Of a stretch of 64,000 nucleotides of DNA, positions 61,515 to 64,000 are shown piece after piece. Origin of the DNA: JALNZU01 sp964463695 (GTDB lineage: Bacteria > Bacteroidota > Bacteroidia > Bacteroidales > F082); contig CAYXCZ010000009.1 in NCBI GenBank assembly GCA_964463695.1, positions 1-64,000 of the forward strand. Reading direction: 5' to 3'. Every line of letters starts with the position of its first letter. Positions within the stretch are counted from its first letter, which is position 1. Made by a program: the position numbers and the translations under genes. Below the pieces are notes generated by a model. That model had not been told where the DNA came from and searched no databases. It saw nothing but the letters and a program-made list of their open reading frames with translations.

Positions 61515-63377
61515 TCACTTTTTTTCTCCGGAAGAATCTTCCGAAGCACCAATAACCCATTCTTCTTCAAGATCCCAATTAGCTCGAATCTCCAGCTCTT
61601 TATCCATAAAGAAAACCCTCTCCGGCTGTTTTTTATTTACAAGGTCACCTGTATCCCATCGGCCATTGCTATTTTCATCTATGATAGCTTTCACGATAAA
61701 TTTTGCCGGTTTCATGAGTTCATATTTTAGCTTTTGTGAGCCACGAATTGTACGCTGTTCGACGACATCACCTTTTGGAGTAAGTAATTGAATGAGCACA
61801 GGAAAATCTGTTTCAGGTATTAAATCAAGCACTAATGTTCCATAATCGCTAATTGCAGGAACCTTAAAATCAATTGCTATCGTATCATTTGTCAGGCCAC
61901 TTAATCCAAAAAAGACCGAGTCGGGAATAAGCACGCTATAATCCTTTTCCGCTTCAAAGGCAGGCACATCAAGGGTATAATGTAAACCAAGGCTGTCGGA
62001 TTTAACAAATGAGACCTGATTATAGATCGTATCACCGGCAGCAATATACCTGCTTGAGTCGCGCATTTGAAAGCGAATTACCGGTTCGGGAAATGTTAAA
62101 GTAAGCTGTTTTCCAATATCAAGCTTCCGGCTCATGACCTTGGAGGTGAAATTTAATCCTGGACCTTCGGCCTTCTTTTTCTGATTTTTTCGGGCAGCCA
62201 GCGAAACTTTCGGGCTCATAGCCATACGAAGTGTATCATCAATCAGGGTATCATATTTGATTGATATCGGAATTGTGTCCAATACACTATCACGGTAAAA
62301 CCACAACAATGTATCTTTCTTTGGCGTGTACATTTTTAATAACCCTAACGTATCAGGCAGTTGAATCATAGGCTCAACACTTACATCTGGCGCAGGATAT
62401 CGGAAAGCAAAACGCAGCTGACCTTTTTTGACAACTTCGGCACGTAGTAATTTTTGAGTGGAGTCGGGCTCATAAAAAAGATTCAGTGTATACGGCTTCA
62501 GTTTATCAAAAGAAAGCGAATCTGATCTTACTTTGGCAACATAAGCCAGACTATCACGTTGACGGTCAAAGCCCTGGTCGTGGTCATCATGCTGATGATC
62601 CATTGAATCGGTCGGAGGAGAATCCAATTCCTCAAAAATTGGATCCTGAATTATTTCTAAGAATTCGGGTTTAACTATTTCATTTGAAAAAGCGATTGCC
62701 TCACCACCTTTATCATACTTGAAATTTGAATTCCTGTCTTCCAAAGCAAACATCAAATAAGGTTCATTACGGAGATTTCTGAATCTGAAATTTCCTTTCT
62801 TATCTGTTCGCGAAACATAATAGGGTTTCTTCAAAAAAGGGAGTGAATCAACGGGAATGGTATCTTCTTCTATTCGGTATAAGAAAACGAAAACTTCTTC
62901 AGCGGCAATATCTTCGAAAGCAAAATGAACTTTTCCGCGAAAGGCCATGGAGTCGAGCACAGGACCGGTCGAAAACACAAAAGTATGAGCCGCAAGCGGA
63001 TTGCTTTCTGTAAGGTCAACGATGGCATTACCAAAGAAAATCGTATAAGTTGTTTCAGGTTTCAGTTCTTCATCAAAACGAACCTGCAGCTTTTTACCTT
63101 TTATCCGATATTCAGGATTCTTTTCAAGAGGAGGAGAAATCAATGCCTGTTGATTTATTTTATCCAGCTTGATGTATTCATTGAATTCTATTTCAATGGT
63201 CTTGCCATCAAAATTCACTGAATAATTAGCAGGAATTGAATTGATTACCTGTGGCGGAAGCGTATCTTTAATGCCACCGGCAGGCATAACAGGATTAGCG
63301 CAACGGTAAAAGAATGTACCAATAACGGCGATCAAAAAATATGAGATAAACCTGAATATCGTGGAAGTGTCAATCAT
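61515..63377 (-). CDS. Big_5 Ig-like domain envelope lipoprotein
   Basis: A 620-residue exported protein. The N-terminus (SYFLIAVIGTFFYRCANP) ends in a cysteine (C26) followed by MPAGGIKDTLPPQVINSIPAN, the typical Bacteroidetes Big_5 lipoprotein start, although the lipobox (FYRC) is atypical. A Big_5 domain (about 40-145) is followed by long beta-rich sequence with DUF-type repeats. The longer frame starts 87 bp upstream; ATG 63375-63377 is used because the -7 element TATTTTTG lies at complement of 63390-63397. Confidence 0.85.
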   Translation of the reverse strand: MIDTSTIFRFISYFLIAVIGTFFYRCANPVMPAGGIKDTLPPQVINSIPANYSVNFDGKTIEIEFNEYIKLDKINQQALISPPLEKNPEYRIKGKKLQVRFDEELKPETTYTIFFGNAIVDLTESNPLAAHTFVFSTGPVLDSMAFRGKVHFAFEDIAAEEVFVFLYRIEEDTIPVDSLPFLKKPYYVSRTDKKGNFRFRNLRNEPYLMFALEDRNSNFKYDKGGEAIAFSNEIVKPEFLEIIQDPIFEELDSPPTDSMDHQHDDHDQGFDRQRDSLAYVAKVRSDSLSFDKLKPYTLNLFYEPDSTQKLLRAEVVKKGQLRFAFRYPAPDVSVEPMIQLPDTLGLLKMYTPKKDTLLWFYRDSVLDTIPISIKYDTLIDDTLRMAMSPKVSLAARKNQKKKAEGPGLNFTSKVMSRKLDIGKQLTLTFPEPVIRFQMRDSSRYIAAGDTIYNQVSFVKSDSLGLHYTLDVPAFEAEKDYSVLIPDSVFFGLSGLTNDTIAIDFKVPAISDYGTLVLDLIPETDFPVLIQLLTPKGDVVEQRTIRGSQKLKYELMKPAKFIVKAIIDENSNGRWDTGDLVNKKQPERVFFMDKELEIRANWDLEEEWVIGASEDSSGEKK

Positions 63378-63560
63378 AATGCAAAGATGCAAAAATACAT
63401 AACGCCAAAAAATCATGACAGGTATATTGAATGTGTTAGTGTTACAAAAAAAATCAGGGAGCATTTAATGCAGCAGCAAAACAAGAATCCATATGAAGCA
63501 CGTCTATTCGCGTAAAATAGATCATTGCATTTATGTATTTTTGCACTTTAATCTACACAT

Positions 63561-64000
63561 GTGATATATCCCTCAAATTTTGAAGATAAGATTGGTTTTA
63601 CGTCGATACGTAAGATGCTGCATAAATTCTGCGTGAGTGAAATGGGCCTTGAAAAGGCTAATGCACTAGATTTCAGCTCTGACATGAGTGAAATTCAGCA
63701 TAGTTTATTGCAGATTGAAAGCATGATTCAACTGATGGACAATGGGTTGCCCTTTCCTGTAAAAGATTATTTCGATCTGAGGGAAGAATTGAACCGTTTG
63801 CGAATCGAAGGCACTGTAATTGAGCAGGAAGCCCTTTTCGATCAGAAAATTGGATTAAGTATATTGCAACAGATTTTAGCCTTTACCTCTTCTGAAGGCA
63901 GCCGCAACTATCAACCGATCAGATCATTGGCTGATAATATCTACATCGATTCGATTTTATACAAAGAAACAGCCCGTATTATTGATGAAAAAGGTGAAAT
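63561..64000 (+). CDS. mutS2: MutS2 family protein, N-terminal part (cut by window edge)
   Basis: The first 146 residues of a MutS2-type ATPase, which clears branched DNA or rescues collided ribosomes. The start IYPSNFEDKIGFTSIRKML and the segment FPVKDYFDLREELNRLRIEG match the N-terminal core region of MutS2. The only usable start is GTG at 63561; an ATG at 63559 is followed at once by a stop. A -7 element TATTTTTG lies at 63536-63543. The ATPase and Smr domains are beyond the window. Confidence 0.85.
   Translation, partial: MIYPSNFEDKIGFTSIRKMLHKFCVSEMGLEKANALDFSSDMSEIQHSLLQIESMIQLMDNGLPFPVKDYFDLREELNRLRIEGTVIEQEALFDQKIGLSILQQILAFTSSEGSRNYQPIRSLADNIYIDSILYKETARIIDEKGE

Noticed and set aside
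1..64000. tRNA, rRNA, CRISPR, insertion sequence or prophage
   Set aside because: No cloverleaf, repeat-spacer array, transposase, integrase or phage structural gene was seen by eye.

Overview
The window is a contiguous piece of a Bacteroidetes chromosome, most like Bacteroidales or a relative. Evidence: ABC ATPase GldA of the gliding/type IX secretion context, a type IX secretion sorting domain on an M1 peptidase, DUF5686 and SusC-like carboxypeptidase-D-domain outer-membrane proteins, LptD and OstA-like envelope proteins of the Bacteroidetes kind, a Na+-pumping methylmalonyl-CoA decarboxylase set, and many TAnnTTTG -7 promoter elements shortly before genes. No tRNA, rRNA, IS element, prophage or CRISPR array was seen. 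It reads mostly as housekeeping and envelope genes, cut through ftsA at the left edge and mutS2 at the right edge.

Layout. 1-2.8 kb: end of the division cluster (ftsA, ftsZ) and a YqeY-like protein. 2.9-5.6 kb (-): ribosomal operon rplM-rpsI-rpsB-tsf. 5.9-17.4 kb: gldA, kdsD-type sugar-phosphate isomerase, AhpD-like protein, DUF5686 outer-membrane protein, lptB, pssA, a porin, queA, a PPP phosphatase, gpmA and a polysaccharide deacetylase. 17.5-24.1 kb (-): complete RND efflux operon tolC-tetR-adaptor-pump. 24.4-31.7 kb: ridA and an envelope block (lptD, an N-acetylmuramoyl-L-alanine amidase, an MCE-domain lipid-transport protein, an OstA/LptA-like protein). 32.1-35.4 kb: gatE and gatD, an archaeal-type Glu-tRNA(Gln) amidotransferase, the most unusual item here. 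37.1-41.9 kb: methylmalonyl-CoA epimerase and a four-subunit sodium-pumping decarboxylase whose OadG-type subunit carries a lamin-tail domain; a perfect CRP-like palindrome sits on the promoter. 42-48.4 kb: uridine kinase, a beta-propeller lipoprotein, DUF1289 protein, a coiled-coil/basic/winged-helix-like protein, tsaB, and an efflux adaptor plus TolC without a visible pump. 48.7-56 kb: M1 peptidase, AlkD-like glycosylase, lipoprotein, ROK kinase, MFS exporter, PH-domain protein, methyltransferase. 56.3-64 kb: a candidate metal-uptake pair (His-rich membrane protein and TonB receptor), adenine deaminase, an ArsR regulator with a palindromic candidate operator, a Big_5 lipoprotein and the start of mutS2.

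How they fit together: LPS/envelope biogenesis (kdsD, lptB, lptD, OstA-like, MCE, pssA), translation (ribosomal genes, tsf, gatDE, tsaB, queA) and propionate-type fermentation coupled to a Na+ gradient (mce-mmdADCB) are the main themes. All functional statements come from reading motifs and family resemblance by eye; no database search was run. Start codons were moved from the longest open frame when signal peptides, family starts or -7 elements argued for it.
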